A stretch of DNA of 64,000 bases from Niastella koreensis GR20-10 (GCF_000246855.1 NC_016609.1:4154001-4218000); one strand, 5' to 3'. Positions 1 through 9,244 are shown, counted from the first letter of the stretch. Notes: generated by a model not told the origin, from the letters alone. Made by a program: numbers and translations.

Positions 1-2442
1 AATATCAATGTTGACATACCGCGTAATTCGCTGGTTGTTTTCACAGGCGTATCGGGCTCAGGTAAATCTTCGCTGGCATTTGGAACTTTATATGCTGAAG
101 CCCAGCGCCGTTACCTGGAATCAGTCTCACCTTATGCAAGACGGCTTTTCAACCAAATGTCCGTCCCTGAAGTGGATGAAATCGAAGGCCTGCCTCCTGC
201 TGTTGCTTTACAACAACAACGCGGAGCTGTAACCACACGTTCTTCTGTTGGCAGTGTAACAACGCTATCCAACCTGCTCCGTATGTTGTTTTCAAGGGCA
301 GGTAACTACCCCAAAGGACAATCGATTATCTACGCCGAAGGCTTTTCACCGAATACACCCGAAGGGGCCTGTCCCAACTGTCACGGACTCGGCCGTATCT
401 ACGATGTGACCGAAAAATCGATGGTACCGGATGATAGCCTCACGATCCGTGAACGCGCTATTGCTGCCTGGCCTACTGCCTGGCAGGGACAAAACCTGCG
501 CGAGATCCTGATGACACTTGGCTATGATGTAGATAAGCCCTGGCGCGACCTGCCGAAGAAAGACCGTGAGTGGATATTATTTACAGATGAACAGCCAACC
601 GTTCCTGTGTACTCAGGCCTTTCTGCAGCAGATATGAAAAAGGCCCTAAAGCAGAAATTGGAGCCGAGCTACATGGGCACGTTTACAAGTGCTAAGCGGT
701 ATCTGATGCAGACCTTCGCTAATACGCAAAGCCAGCTAATGAAAAAGCGGGTAATGCAGTTCATGCTAAGCGCAGACTGTCCGGTATGCAATGGCAAAAG
801 GCTAAAAAAAGAATCTCTGTCAGTAAAATTTGCCGGTTATGATATTGCAGAAATATCGCGCCTTCAATTGTCTGAGCTTAATAAAATTTTTACACCTTAC
901 GCCAAACATGCATCGTTTGATTCAATAAATGAAGGGCACCCTGAAAAAGAGATGGTGGCGCAACGTATTGCTGAAGATCTCGTGGCAAGGCTGTCTATAA
1001 TGCTTGACCTCGGTCTTGGCTACCTTACGCCGGAACGCAGCACACCTACGCTGTCGCCGGGTGAGTTGCAAAGACTACGGCTCGCAACGCAGGTACGCTC
1101 CAATTTATTCGGCGTTGTGTATGTACTCGATGAACCTTCTGCGGGCCTTCATCCGGCAGATACAGAAGCATTGCTGCGCGCGCTCGATAAACTGAAAGAT
1201 GCCGGCAATTCGCTTTTTGTAGTTGAGCATGAAGTGGATATCATTCGCCACGCAGACTGGGTGGTAGATGTCGGCCCTGCCGCCGGTGTTAATGGTGGTG
1301 AAATTCTATACAGCGGGCCTTTAAGCGGGTTGCAGGAAGTGAACGGCTCTGTTACCCGGCGATATATAGCACAAGCCATCACGCCCAAACGAACTGTACG
1401 TACTCCGTCAGACTGGCTGCGGCTGGAAGGAGTCACCCGAAACAATCTCAGCCACCTGGATGCTTCTTTTCCTTTAGGTGTTTTAACGAGTGTAACGGGT
1501 ATTTCCGGCTCAGGTAAAAGCAGCCTTGTAAGCCAAACGCTTGTAGAACTTGTTTCGGCGCAGCTTGGCCAGGAAATAGATCCGCCATCAGAAGATCAAC
1601 AGGATTTGCTTCAGGAAGAAACGGTTCTTTCTTCAGGGCGGATAACGGAAGGGATGGAACGGGTTAAACGCATGGTGCGGGTGGATCAAAAACCGATCGG
1701 CCGTACACCCCGGTCTAATCTCGCGACGTACACAGGCCTGTTTGATCATGTGCGTAAACTATTTGCAGGAACGAAAATGGCGAAATCACGTCATTACGAT
1801 GCAGGCCGTTTTTCGTTTAACGTAGCCAAGGGCCGTTGTCCACATTGCGCTGGTGAAGGCTTTGTAATGGTAGAATTGTTGTTCCTGCCAAGTGTGTATT
1901 CCCCTTGTCCTACCTGCCACGGCACACGGTACAACGACAAGACGCTCGAAATAAAATACAAGGATAAGAATATTGCTGAAGTACTCTCGATGACGGTAAA
2001 TGCTGCGCGGGATTTTTTTGAAGAAGAGGAAGCCTTGCGGCGCAGCCTTGATGTAGTGCAACAGGTAGGGTTAGGTTATCTAAGGTTAGGCCAGCCTGCA
2101 ACAGAATTATCAGGGGGCGAGGCACAACGCATCAAACTGGCAACGGAACTGCAGCGTTCGCAACGTGGCCATACGCTTTATGTGCTGGATGAACCCACGA
2201 CAGGATTACACCCTGCGGACGTAGAAAGACTCATGGTGCAATTAAATTCGCTGGTAGATGCTGGCAACACGGTGATTGTTGTTGAGCACGACATGCACGT
2301 TATTGCGCAAAGCGATTGGGTGATAGACATTGGGCCGGGCGCCGGCGAAAATGGCGGAAGGATCGTTGCTGAAGGAATACCGGCGGAAGTTGCGAAAAAT
2401 AAAAAGAGTAAAACCGCTGACTATTTATCGAAGTACGTATAA
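1..2442 (+). CDS. UvrA2-like excinuclease ABC subunit A paralog (5' end outside window)
   Basis: The frame is open from base 1; about 813 residues are visible and only some 20-30 N-terminal residues seem to be missing. Two ABC ATPase modules are clear: Walker A GVSGSGKSS at visible residues 16-24 and GISGSGKSS near 500; signature/Walker B regions TLSPGELQRLRLA with VYVLDEPSAGLHP, and ELSGGEAQRIKLA with YVLDEPTTGLHP. Zinc-binding CPNC..., CPVC, CPHC and CPTC pairs match the UvrA insertion modules. After the first Walker region the chain goes within about 60 residues to GACPNCHGLG, so the UvrB-binding domain of canonical UvrA (about 940 residues) is absent. That is the UvrA2 class, known in some bacteria for DNA-adduct tolerance or self-resistance to DNA-binding drugs; the role here is inferred. 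The first signature has LSPGE instead of LSGGE. The cytoplasmic protein probably binds DNA. Confidence 0.93.
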   Translation, partial: NINVDIPRNSLVVFTGVSGSGKSSLAFGTLYAEAQRRYLESVSPYARRLFNQMSVPEVDEIEGLPPAVALQQQRGAVTTRSSVGSVTTLSNLLRMLFSRAGNYPKGQSIIYAEGFSPNTPEGACPNCHGLGRIYDVTEKSMVPDDSLTIRERAIAAWPTAWQGQNLREILMTLGYDVDKPWRDLPKKDREWILFTDEQPTVPVYSGLSAADMKKALKQKLEPSYMGTFTSAKRYLMQTFANTQSQLMKKRVMQFMLSADCPVCNGKRLKKESLSVKFAGYDIAEISRLQLSELNKIFTPYAKHASFDSINEGHPEKEMVAQRIAEDLVARLSIMLDLGLGYLTPERSTPTLSPGELQRLRLATQVRSNLFGVVYVLDEPSAGLHPADTEALLRALDKLKDAGNSLFVVEHEVDIIRHADWVVDVGPAAGVNGGEILYSGPLSGLQEVNGSVTRRYIAQAITPKRTVRTPSDWLRLEGVTRNNLSHLDASFPLGVLTSVTGISGSGKSSLVSQTLVELVSAQLGQEIDPPSEDQQDLLQEETVLSSGRITEGMERVKRMVRVDQKPIGRTPRSNLATYTGLFDHVRKLFAGTKMAKSRHYDAGRFSFNVAKGRCPHCAGEGFVMVELLFLPSVYSPCPTCHGTRYNDKTLEIKYKDKNIAEVLSMTVNAARDFFEEEEALRRSLDVVQQVGLGYLRLGQPATELSGGEAQRIKLATELQRSQRGHTLYVLDEPTTGLHPADVERLMVQLNSLVDAGNTVIVVEHDMHVIAQSDWVIDIGPGAGENGGRIVAEGIPAEVAKNKKSKTADYLSKYV

Positions 2443-2546
2443 CGGGCCAGAAGCAAGAAATGAAGGGGCATTCATTTATATATAAAGAAGTGGTTTGAAT
2501 GAATGTTATATTGATACTATATTCCAGGAAGCTTTGACAACAAGCA

Positions 2547-4487
2547 TTACAAAGGCTTGCAGGGCAATGCCAGGTAGAAGATGCTTCCTTGTCCAGGCTC
2601 ACTTTGCACTGTTAATAAGCCATTATTTAATTTAGCCAATTCATAACATAACCGCAAGCCCAGGCCTATGCCCTTTTCATGCGCCGTACCAAAAGTAGAA
2701 ACCATTTGGCCCCGGTTTATTTTTTCCAGTGTTTCAAGTGGTATTCCTATCCCGTTATCTGCCACGCTTATAGTAACTACAGTATTTGTGGTGCTTGCCG
2801 AAACGATAATAGTATCGCCCAAATTACAGAATTTAATGGCATTGCCCACCAGGTTACGAAAGATAACCTGTATCATATTCATGTCGGCCCATACAGATAT
2901 TTCTTCAGCAGTCAATTCATACCTAAGGCTAACGCCTTTTACGGCAGCCTGTTTAAAAAAAACTTGCAAAACTTCGGTTATGAGTTGGTGTACTGAAAAT
3001 ATAACCGGCAAAACGGTACTCCCCATAAACTGGCTACTGGCCCAAAACAGCAGGTTATTCACCAGTTCAGAAGAATATGTAATATCCCGGCGAAGCTCTT
3101 CCAGAATCTTTTCAATAGTTTCTTTTTCCTGATAATTATCTCCCAGCAATTGTAGTATCTCTTTTAGAGAATGTAGTGGCACTTTCAGATCATGGGAAAT
3201 AATGGAGAATAATTTGTCTTTTTCCTGGTTATTTTTCAACAATAATAAGGCTTGCCGCTCTATTTCTTCATTCTTGGCTTCCAGTATCAAGTTGTTCTTT
3301 TGTTTAATTGCTCTACTTCTGATTAGTAACAGAACCAGCAAACTAAGGAACAGGATCAACAGCAAAGCAATAAAAATCTGCAGTTCCTTTTTTTGAACAA
3401 TACTTTTATTCAGGACATCCCTTTTTTCCTGGGCAGCTTTTAAAAGGGCTTCCTTTTTCTCGAATTCAAAGCGCGCCTCTAGCTGTTCTGTTTTCTTACG
3501 CAATGTTTCATTAGCAACACTGTCTGAAGCTTGTTTTAACAATTTATAATACTTCAATGCATAACGAGTATTGCCCAGTGCTTCATAAGTAGCAGCCAAC
3601 TCACTGACGGCGTCCAGAATATGGGGTCTACTTTTTACCGCCTGCGCCTTTTGTAAACTTATACTGGCATATTTTAAAGCCATTGGATAATTCTTTAACT
3701 GAATATATACGTCGGCGACCTCGTTTGCGTAATAGGATTGGCGTGCCACATCATCGGTATTACAAAAATAATCCCAGGTTTGAAGTAAACAGGCTAATGC
3801 TTCTTTGAACCTGCCTTTAGCCTTATAAAGCAATCCAATTTTATCGTTTACTACCACAATAGCGTACCTGTTTTTTATGGCAGTTGCCACCTTCAAAGCC
3901 TGATTAAAATAAAGCAACGCCTCTTCGTACTTTTTATCATTGGCCCAAAGCACCCCAATTGCAGTTATTGCCATATACCAGGCAAGGCTGTCTTTCCTGA
4001 TTTGAAAAATATCGCCTGCCTTTTTTATTATATTCCGCGCGTCCTCACTTCTTCCTATTTCCTGATAGGCATTATTCCCTATATTGAACATGGCTTTCGC
4101 CATCTGTAGCGAATCGTTCTCCTTCTCTGCCAGGCGAAGTGCATCTTGATAATACTGTAACATTTTTGAATAGTCACCCAGTTCAAAATAGGCATTTCCT
4201 TTCTGTCTTAGACTTATGGATTGGCCCCTGGCATACCGGATTTGGATTGCAATTGCGAGGGCTTTGTCGTTGTAGAAAACCAGGCTGTCGACGCTAATCC
4301 TGAAATAGGCAAAGGCCAGACTGTCAAGTAAATCAACATAGGCTGTATCTTTTAAATAGCCAGGATGTTGTTGCATGTCAATTATCTTGCTTCGTAACCG
4401 GGGAATGTTGGCAGGTTGCGCCTGGCTAGGCTGGAATGGTTGCAGTGCTATAATCAATATACCAATAACAACGGCTTTTTTATTCAT
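2547..4487 (-). CDS. TPR-repeat sensor histidine kinase
   Basis: 646 residues from the ATG at 4485-4487; a longer ORF to 4547 exists, but the signal peptide (MNKKAVVIGILIIALQ) begins at the chosen Met. After cleavage, residues about 60-330 form TPR-like helical repeats, followed by a coiled coil, one membrane helix (about 370-390, IFIALLLILFLSLLVLLLI), a second coiled coil, then HisKA with phospho-acceptor His in FSIISHDLKVPLHSL (about residue 432) and a HATPase_c domain with N box (NLVGNAIKF), G1 (DNGIGIP) and G2 (KGIGLGLRL). The TPR region would be periplasmic and the kinase cytoplasmic. This architecture is common in Bacteroidota, where such kinases are often orphans. No response regulator lies beside it; the gene is convergent with the UvrA gene. 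Confidence 0.9.
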   Translation of the reverse strand: MNKKAVVIGILIIALQPFQPSQAQPANIPRLRSKIIDMQQHPGYLKDTAYVDLLDSLAFAYFRISVDSLVFYNDKALAIAIQIRYARGQSISLRQKGNAYFELGDYSKMLQYYQDALRLAEKENDSLQMAKAMFNIGNNAYQEIGRSEDARNIIKKAGDIFQIRKDSLAWYMAITAIGVLWANDKKYEEALLYFNQALKVATAIKNRYAIVVVNDKIGLLYKAKGRFKEALACLLQTWDYFCNTDDVARQSYYANEVADVYIQLKNYPMALKYASISLQKAQAVKSRPHILDAVSELAATYEALGNTRYALKYYKLLKQASDSVANETLRKKTEQLEARFEFEKKEALLKAAQEKRDVLNKSIVQKKELQIFIALLLILFLSLLVLLLIRSRAIKQKNNLILEAKNEEIERQALLLLKNNQEKDKLFSIISHDLKVPLHSLKEILQLLGDNYQEKETIEKILEELRRDITYSSELVNNLLFWASSQFMGSTVLPVIFSVHQLITEVLQVFFKQAAVKGVSLRYELTAEEISVWADMNMIQVIFRNLVGNAIKFCNLGDTIIVSASTTNTVVTISVADNGIGIPLETLEKINRGQMVSTFGTAHEKGIGLGLRLCYELAKLNNGLLTVQSEPGQGSIFYLALPCKPL

Positions 4488-4614
4488 AAAGGAAGAATAG
4501 TTGGCTCTCCTGGTGCGAATAAATGGAGGTCCGATATTCAATTCCACAATATAAATAAAAACGCCTCATAAAAATTATTTACAAGGCGTTTCAGTTTTGT
4601 GCCCCACTTAAAAG

Positions 4615-4831
4615 AATTATCGAACCGGGAGATGGAAGAATTGATATTTATTTTTAAACTTAAACCATTAATAATCAAAACGGATTGAATGTTAATAATT
4701 TCAGCTATAGACTGCAAATTATTTCGATGTATTTGCGCCGTAACAATGAAAAAGGCGAATGCTAATACTTTCATTTTCAATATTTATTAATTTAGGCCAA
4801 AGCCGGTTTACGGCATATATTTATGTGTTAA
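4615..4831 (+). repeat. dispersed intergenic repeat, copy 1
   Basis: Two recognisable blocks. Bases 4615-4644 (AATTATCGAACCGGGAGATG...) recur with 2-3 changes at 8948-8977. The block from about 4730 (TATTTGCGCCGTAACAA ... GGCATATATTTATGTGTTAA) recurs at about 9637-9735, and an inner portion (AATAATTTCAGCT) also at about 6290. The block ends a few bases before the ATG of the next gene, as the second copy does upstream of the gene at 9756. Copies are diverged but collinear. Interpreted as spacer DNA of a cassette-like array; no coding potential is convincing here. Confidence 0.6.
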
Positions 4832-4854
4832 CTGCAATGCCATTGACACCGCAC

Positions 4855-5337
4855 ATGAAACAAACCTTGACAATATGTCAACTAAAACAAATGCTTGTGG
4901 AACAAGAGAAAATTAAACAGGTAAAACTTCTAAAATTTGGTCTGCTGACAACAGACGAAGAGGTGAAAGAGCATAATAACGAGAGTCTTTCTGGATACCT
5001 TCTCTATCCAACTACAATAGAATTTATAGAGACTACTGACAAGCTGGAAGGCGTTGTTGGGTTGAAATTTGGCATTGAATATTCTATTGAAGGATATACT
5101 GATGAAAAATTCGTTGATGTAACTTTCACTTGTAAAATTTCACATCCGCTTTTGACAAACCCGAATACGGGCGACAGTTCAACAGTAACCGTAGAGACAA
5201 AGAATAGCTATTTAAACGAAAATAATTTTGACTACTTCTGTTTTGAATATGATTGGGAAATTAAAAAAGGTGCCTGGACATTTCAAATATTGGAGAACGA
5301 GGTGATTAAACTTGAAAAGACGTTTGAAATATTGTAA
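4855..5337 (+). CDS. DUF3859 domain protein
   Basis: 160 residues from the ATG at 4855; an in-frame ATG at 4837 is an alternative start. The second half looks like the DUF3859 family: a beta-rich stretch VGLKFGIEYSIEG, then FTCKISHPLLTNPNTGD, and a C-terminal block with YDWEIKKGAWTFQI followed by LEKTFEIL. The family has no assigned function. No signal peptide or membrane segment is visible, so it is probably cytoplasmic. The gene sits alone between intergenic repeats, is AT-rich, and is the first member of the cassette-like tract that continues to about 11.6 kb. Family assignment is by eye. Confidence 0.65.
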   Translation: MKQTLTICQLKQMLVEQEKIKQVKLLKFGLLTTDEEVKEHNNESLSGYLLYPTTIEFIETTDKLEGVVGLKFGIEYSIEGYTDEKFVDVTFTCKISHPLLTNPNTGDSSTVTVETKNSYLNENNFDYFCFEYDWEIKKGAWTFQILENEVIKLEKTFEIL

Positions 5338-5363
5338 AATAAAATTAAACTATTGACAGATGA

Positions 5364-5480
5364 GAGGCACGGCAGCTAACATTGCATTGGCAATATGGCG
5401 GGGCGACGAACATATTCTCAACTTTTTGTTCGCTAATCAGCTTCGGTTCAATGCAGAAGAATAACGCCGAGCAACAGAAT
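5364..5480 (+). repeat. attC-like intergenic element downstream of the DUF3859 gene
   Basis: Begins near GGCAGCTAACATTGCATTGG, contains a small dyad ATTGC-ATTG-GCAAT and the block GGCGGGGCGACG, and closes near AACGCCGAGCAAC. A related core (TTTGCAAT[A/G]GCA.GGCT) is found after two other genes in this tract, at about 8436 and 10540. The arrangement gene / short imperfect dyad / next gene recalls integron attC sites, but consensus R' and R'' boxes are not clean, so the name is only descriptive. Confidence 0.45.
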
Positions 5481-5489
5481 AAATAATGA

Positions 5490-5708
5490 ACTTTTGTATT
5501 AAATCAGAAGGGGTACCGGGTGGACAGAACCCAGAATACCGCCACATCGCCAATGCATCAGGGCACCAAGTTTCGCCAATGGGCTACGGCAAGGCTTCGT
5601 AAATGCATCGATAAGGGTTTTACCATAAACGATGAGTTGCTCTGCCGAACGAAAAGCTGTGGCCGTTATACGCAACTATATGGAACCCTCATTACAGAAG
5701 CTTCTTAG
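5490..5708 (+). pseudogene. RhuM-family protein remnant
   Basis: In frame, GYRV is followed after about 14 extra residues by GTKFRQWATARLRKCIDKGF and TINDELL, which matches the conserved core of RhuM (virulence/Fic-associated) proteins, where GYRV...GTQFRQWA is followed by a KGF/KGY motif. The complete family is about 300 residues or more; only about 70 remain, with no proper start codon (GTG at 5520 is possible) and a loss of similarity after about 5650. The piece lies between two cassette-like spacers. A remnant, not a functional gene. Confidence 0.5.
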
Positions 5709-5711
5709 TAA

Positions 5712-6239
5712 ATAAAACTTGAAGTCAATTTATTTTTTTTTGTAGTTCTCTTTCTTTCTTGTACTCAAAACAAAGGACATCCAGATAATATATTCTTTGT
5801 TCCTAATGCATATAACTTGCGACGGGATTCAGTTGAAAAGGGGCTACTTCCTGGGCCCCTTCCTCCGCCAGTTCCTTTTTATAAGAATTATCACTTTTTA
5901 GTGGACTCTGCGGGACAGTTGTATTACTATCAATTAGACCAAAAAGGTTGGTTTTGTGGGACAGATTACGATTATAATGTTCCACTTTTCATGGGATTAA
6001 AACCAGACAAGCTATTTCAAGTCTCTGAAACAAATGTCGCTGAAGTAGTTAAAAAGAATATATTGAGTCAAGAACCTTCATTCCGGTGGGCAATAATTGG
6101 ATTAATAAATGATACTATAGAGTCAAACGGATTAGCTAAACTAATGGATATACTAAAATCAGATTTAAACAAGGTGAAATGGAATCTAAGAAAAGCTACC
6201 ATTGAAGAATCTGTTATTTTTGATTATAAGATGATTTAA
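5712..6239 (+). CDS. hypothetical lipoprotein with an apparently mutated start codon (ATA)
   Basis: The open frame after the stop at 5709-5711 reads IKLEVNLFFFVVLFLSC TQN, a good lipoprotein signal with lipobox LFLSC, but the first codon is ATA at 5712, where ATG would be expected; no ATG, GTG or TTG occurs before the lipobox. The only standard alternative is TTG at 5817, which would remove the signal. The mature part (about 155 residues) has a proline-rich stretch (GPLPPPVPF), then YHFLVDSAGQLYYYQLDQKG and a helical C-terminus. No family recognised. Either the start was destroyed by one base change, making this a silent gene, or a non-standard codon is used. Confidence 0.5.
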   Translation: MKLEVNLFFFVVLFLSCTQNKGHPDNIFFVPNAYNLRRDSVEKGLLPGPLPPPVPFYKNYHFLVDSAGQLYYYQLDQKGWFCGTDYDYNVPLFMGLKPDKLFQVSETNVAEVVKKNILSQEPSFRWAIIGLINDTIESNGLAKLMDILKSDLNKVKWNLRKATIEESVIFDYKMI

Positions 6240-6566
6240 GGCTAATTTTTAAGCTTAAACCATAAATAGCTAAAACGGAATATATGTAATAATTTCAGCT
6301 CCAGACTATAGCCTGAATTCTTCAATTTCAAGTAAGTATTAATAATGGAGAAAATATCTTCGGTTATTTCATCAAATTTTAGTAATCTCGTTGTTGGGAG
6401 ATCGTTAGATCAGGATTAATACCACCTTTTAGCAATTCTTTTAACAGATACAATGGCGGCGGTCCCCGGTAACCAAACAATTTAAATGAAGAGCCATTTG
6501 AGCAAGATGACGGGGCTGTTTATAGGTATATTATGGACAATACTTATCTTTTAGAACGATAACAAA
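6240..6566 (+). other. intergenic stretch with a partial dispersed repeat
   Basis: Bases about 6245-6320 (TTTTTAAGCTTAAACCATAA ... AATAATTTCAGCT) are a diverged copy of the repeat seen at 4650-4720. The remaining 240 bases hold no ORF or hairpin that I can support. Confidence 0.4.
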
Positions 6567-6605
6567 ATGACGGGTTCCTCTGTTTATACCATTTATGATT
6601 CGCCT

Positions 6606-7745
6606 ATGAAAACCTCCAAAACCAGACAGTTTTATTGCGGCAATATTTATTTTTTCTTACTACCCTGCTTGGTTTTATCCACCCGGATCGTGCAAGCCCA
6701 AACTTCTGCTGCAAAAGTGACTGGCCTGCTCAAGGCGGAAATGCAGACCCGTCATATTCCAGGTTTGCAATTGGTCGTGATCCGGCACCGTCAGATCGTT
6801 TTAACCCAGGAGTTGGGGCTAGCCAGCCTGGAATTTAAGGTACCTGTCAGTTCCGGTACACTTTTCTCGATAAATTCCATTGCCAAGGTATTCACAGGTA
6901 CGGCAGTTATGCAACTTGAGGAGCAAGGTAAGCTCAAACTCGACGATCCTATTTCTTGTTACCTGAATGACCTGCCTGCCACCTGGGAGCTTGTCACTAT
7001 ACGGCAACTGTTAAGCCATACTTCAGGCTTGCCGGACATTGAGGACGATCGCACGGACGGGCTGGTGGGCAATAAAGGTGAAGGAACCGCCTGGGAGGTA
7101 GTAAAAACCCTGCCGCTCACCTCCAGACCGGGCGAAAAATTCAATTACATTGCGACCAATTACCTGCTGGCGCAACGGATTATTGAGCGGTTAACCGGGC
7201 AGCCTTTTGAAAACTATATCCGCATGACACAATGGAAACCGGCCGGACTGCGCAAAACGGTCTATGGCAATTCGGGCGATGTAACACCACAAAAATCGCC
7301 GACCTATACCTATTATCAGTTGGACAGGGATAAAGGCGAGCGCGTTCCGACTAAAACACTACGCCAGGTAAATGAGATTTTTCCTATGAGCTACCGCGCC
7401 GATGCGGGAGTATTCAGTACGGCGACCGAAATGGCGCATTGGTTGCTGGCACTGGAAAACGGGAAATTACTGAAACGTCGAAGTATCAAGACCATGTGGA
7501 CACCGGTAGGGCTCAACAATGGGAACTATGACGGCTTTGACCCGCCCTTCAACGCCTATACTTTAGGTTGGCCGGTAGCGGTCCGTAAAAAGCATCCTGC
7601 GATTGCACCGATAGGCGGTGGGCGGGCAGTCATAATAAACTACCCGGACGACGATCTGTCGGTGATCTTGTTCACCAACCTTTCAGGCTGTTCACCCGAA
7701 GTAATCGCTGAAAAAATCGCGGCTGTATATTTAAACAGTCAATAA
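6606..7745 (+). CDS. serine hydrolase of the beta-lactamase/PBP (class C-like) family
   Basis: 379 residues from ATG 6606; the in-frame ATG at 6567 would only add residues before the signal peptide (FFLLPCLVLSTRIVQAQ). Motif 1 SxxK is SIAK (about residues 91-94) after TLFSIN. Motif 2 lies in FNYIATNYLL (Tyr about 181): the Tyr is kept but the third position of YxN is Ala, a change often tolerated in Bacteroidota relatives. Motif 3 is replaced by a Gly-rich IGGGRAV strand near residue 330. Such exported proteins act as esterases, D-amino-peptidases or penicillin-interacting enzymes; substrate unknown. It is more GC-rich than the flanking small genes and does not look like part of the cassette set. 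Confidence 0.9.
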   Translation: MKTSKTRQFYCGNIYFFLLPCLVLSTRIVQAQTSAAKVTGLLKAEMQTRHIPGLQLVVIRHRQIVLTQELGLASLEFKVPVSSGTLFSINSIAKVFTGTAVMQLEEQGKLKLDDPISCYLNDLPATWELVTIRQLLSHTSGLPDIEDDRTDGLVGNKGEGTAWEVVKTLPLTSRPGEKFNYIATNYLLAQRIIERLTGQPFENYIRMTQWKPAGLRKTVYGNSGDVTPQKSPTYTYYQLDRDKGERVPTKTLRQVNEIFPMSYRADAGVFSTATEMAHWLLALENGKLLKRRSIKTMWTPVGLNNGNYDGFDPPFNAYTLGWPVAVRKKHPAIAPIGGGRAVIINYPDDDLSVILFTNLSGCSPEVIAEKIAAVYLNSQ

Positions 7746-7858
7746 TCATCTCATGGGAACCGTGAATTTTCCGAATTATAACATCATCACCTTTTTATAG
7801 TCACATCGCAAAGCCCTGAACGTCGTTAGCTGACATTTTAGAACCACAATACCAACAA

Positions 7859-8423
7859 ATGAGCTTTTTAAGAAAAACCAGAAGATGAAAATAAAAAAAG
7901 ACTTCATAATCTTGTTGCGCAGACTATAAATGCAGAAGAACCACACGCATGGAGAAAAACTGTATTTGCAATTGGTGGACTGAGTGAGATTGGATTTTCA
8001 AAACAGCACTCAAATCTATTATTGGTAATTTCAAGTCAAGAAAGAGGAATGATTGATTGTCAAAGTTCCGAACTAATAGAGAGAGATTATGATACTAATT
8101 GGGATTGGATAGATTCATATGAATTGACTGCTCAAGGATGAGGAATATTATCGAATGAAAAAATCTTGGTTAGCGGACTTCATGGAGGAGGACTGCCTTT
8201 AATGAATAAAAGTGGTGATATTCTTTTATTTATGGCAACAGAATGGCCAATAATCGATATAATATTTGAACCTAATTTTAAAAGTATTTACAAAGAAAAT
8301 CAAGCAAAAGAATGTTTTAGAGTTTTTCACGATTATGAATTATGTACATACGGATTTTCATTCAATGGTGAAACTCTTGTAATAGCAACTAGTAGCGAAA
8401 TCAACATTATCGAAAACAAATAA
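7859..8423 (+). pseudogene. broken gene of unknown function (frameshift and stop)
   Basis: An ATG at 7859 opens MSFLRK..., but the remainder of the protein (KRLHNLVAQTINAEEPHAW, AIGGLSEIGFSKQHSNLLLV, ...) is in another frame, so a shift lies at about 7872-7890. The second frame then runs to an in-frame TGA at 8139-8141 (after ELTAQG) and continues coherently (GILSNEKILVSGLHGGGLPL ... YELCTYGFSFNGETLVIATS) to the TAA at 8421-8423. Repaired, it would give about 187 residues with a beta-propeller-like feel (VSGLHGGGL, IATSSEI); no family is recognised. It starts next to a CGTTAGCTGACATTTTAG element typical of this tract. Confidence 0.6.
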
Positions 8424-8530
8424 ACGTCAACTAGGGTATTTGCAATAGCATGGCTGGAGATTGTATCTTTTGTTATAGCAGACATTATGCCCCAATATCG
8501 CATCACATACCAGTAAACGTTAGCATCAAC
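8424..8530 (+). repeat. attC-like intergenic element
   Basis: Starts ACGTCAACTAGGGTATTTGC, carries the core TTTGCAATAGCATGGCTGG, and ends AAACGTTAGCATCAAC. The core resembles those at 5380 and 10540, and the closing CGTTAGC resembles those at 7830 and 60886. It separates a broken gene from the next small gene. Confidence 0.45.
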
Positions 8531-8627
8531 TTTATAACCACAACAACTGACATTCAGAACATCACAGAAAAGTATAAGGCTGGACATCGATATTTCATTA
8601 ACCTTGACTTTGACAAAGGCGAAAAAA

Positions 8628-8903
8628 ATGACAGGACAAATACTTGCTGAGAAAATATTAGATAATTGTTGCTTTTCAGTTGACTTTTCGCAAACAGACT
8701 TTACAAAGAAGTGCTTTAATTTTTTCAACCTAATTGGTGACAGACAAAAAGATAGCATTGATAATTTGCTCGTTGTTGGTGTTTATGAAGGACTTTACGC
8801 CAACAAAAAATGTAACGACATTGCTCGAATACTATTAACAGGAAGAAATAAAGACGTTTACGAATACTGGATGAAAAATGGAAATATACGTGGCGAATAC
8901 TGA
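8628..8903 (+). CDS. small hypothetical protein (91 aa)
   Basis: 91 residues from the ATG at 8628 (a TTG start at 8604 is possible). Mainly alpha-helical, with no signal peptide: ILAEKILDNCCFSVDFSQTD, then VGVYEGLYANKKCNDIARIL and a terminal YEYWMKNG. The layout (helical core with LL..G.YEGL) recalls small DUF7674-type proteins, but I am not sure of that. It stands between an attC-like spacer and a hairpin repeat, so it appears to be one unit of the cassette-like tract and may be an immunity- or regulatory-type small protein; this is conjecture. Confidence 0.55.
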   Translation: MTGQILAEKILDNCCFSVDFSQTDFTKKCFNFFNLIGDRQKDSIDNLLVVGVYEGLYANKKCNDIARILLTGRNKDVYEYWMKNGNIRGEY

Positions 8904-8947
8904 CAAGAAGAAAAGCTGCCGGTAAACATAGAACGGACTATGCTACA

Positions 8948-8999
8948 AATTATCGAACCAGGAGATGGAGGAATTGAGCCAAATTTATAGGCTCAATTC
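8948..8999 (+). repeat. second copy of the AATTATCGAACC repeat, ending in a perfect hairpin
   Basis: Bases 8948-8977 match 4615-4644 with 2-3 differences. Here the repeat runs into a perfect 10-bp inverted repeat, GAATTGAGCC at 8971-8980 and GGCTCAATTC at 8990-8999, with a 9-base loop. There is no long T-run afterwards, so it is not an obvious intrinsic terminator. About 240 further bases to 9244 hold no gene; TATTTGCGC near 9098 echoes the other repeat block. Confidence 0.6.
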
Positions 9000-9244
9000 C
9001 TGTATCAGTATTATTAACGCAACTTCTAAACACAACGCTTAGATATTGAGACCATAATAAGATATCATTTGGATAATTCAAAACGAACTCATGTTGTATT
9101 TGCGCTACCAGGTAAAATCCGCATATTTTTAGCAAGTAGCTTAAAAAGACTGGTTTGTAAAAATTGCTTGTTGTGAAAAATAGCGTATAATAGCGGTAAT
9201 ACAACGTTGCCTGCTATATTGGACGACCACAATTATATTGACTA

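Noticed and set aside
1149-1445. - strand ORFs within the UvrA gene
   Set aside because: Shadow frames of a well-supported + strand gene.
2668-3132. 154-codon + strand ORF inside the sensor kinase gene
   Set aside because: Antisense shadow of the HATPase region of the kinase.
5520-5708. Independent 62-aa gene
   Set aside because: Better explained as the RhuM core fragment; start is GTG within a conserved motif and length is far below the family's.
8333-8758. 141-codon ORF on the - strand
   Set aside because: Overlaps two + strand coding units in antisense and a cassette spacer; Cys/Ser/Val-rich shadow sequence without domain pattern.
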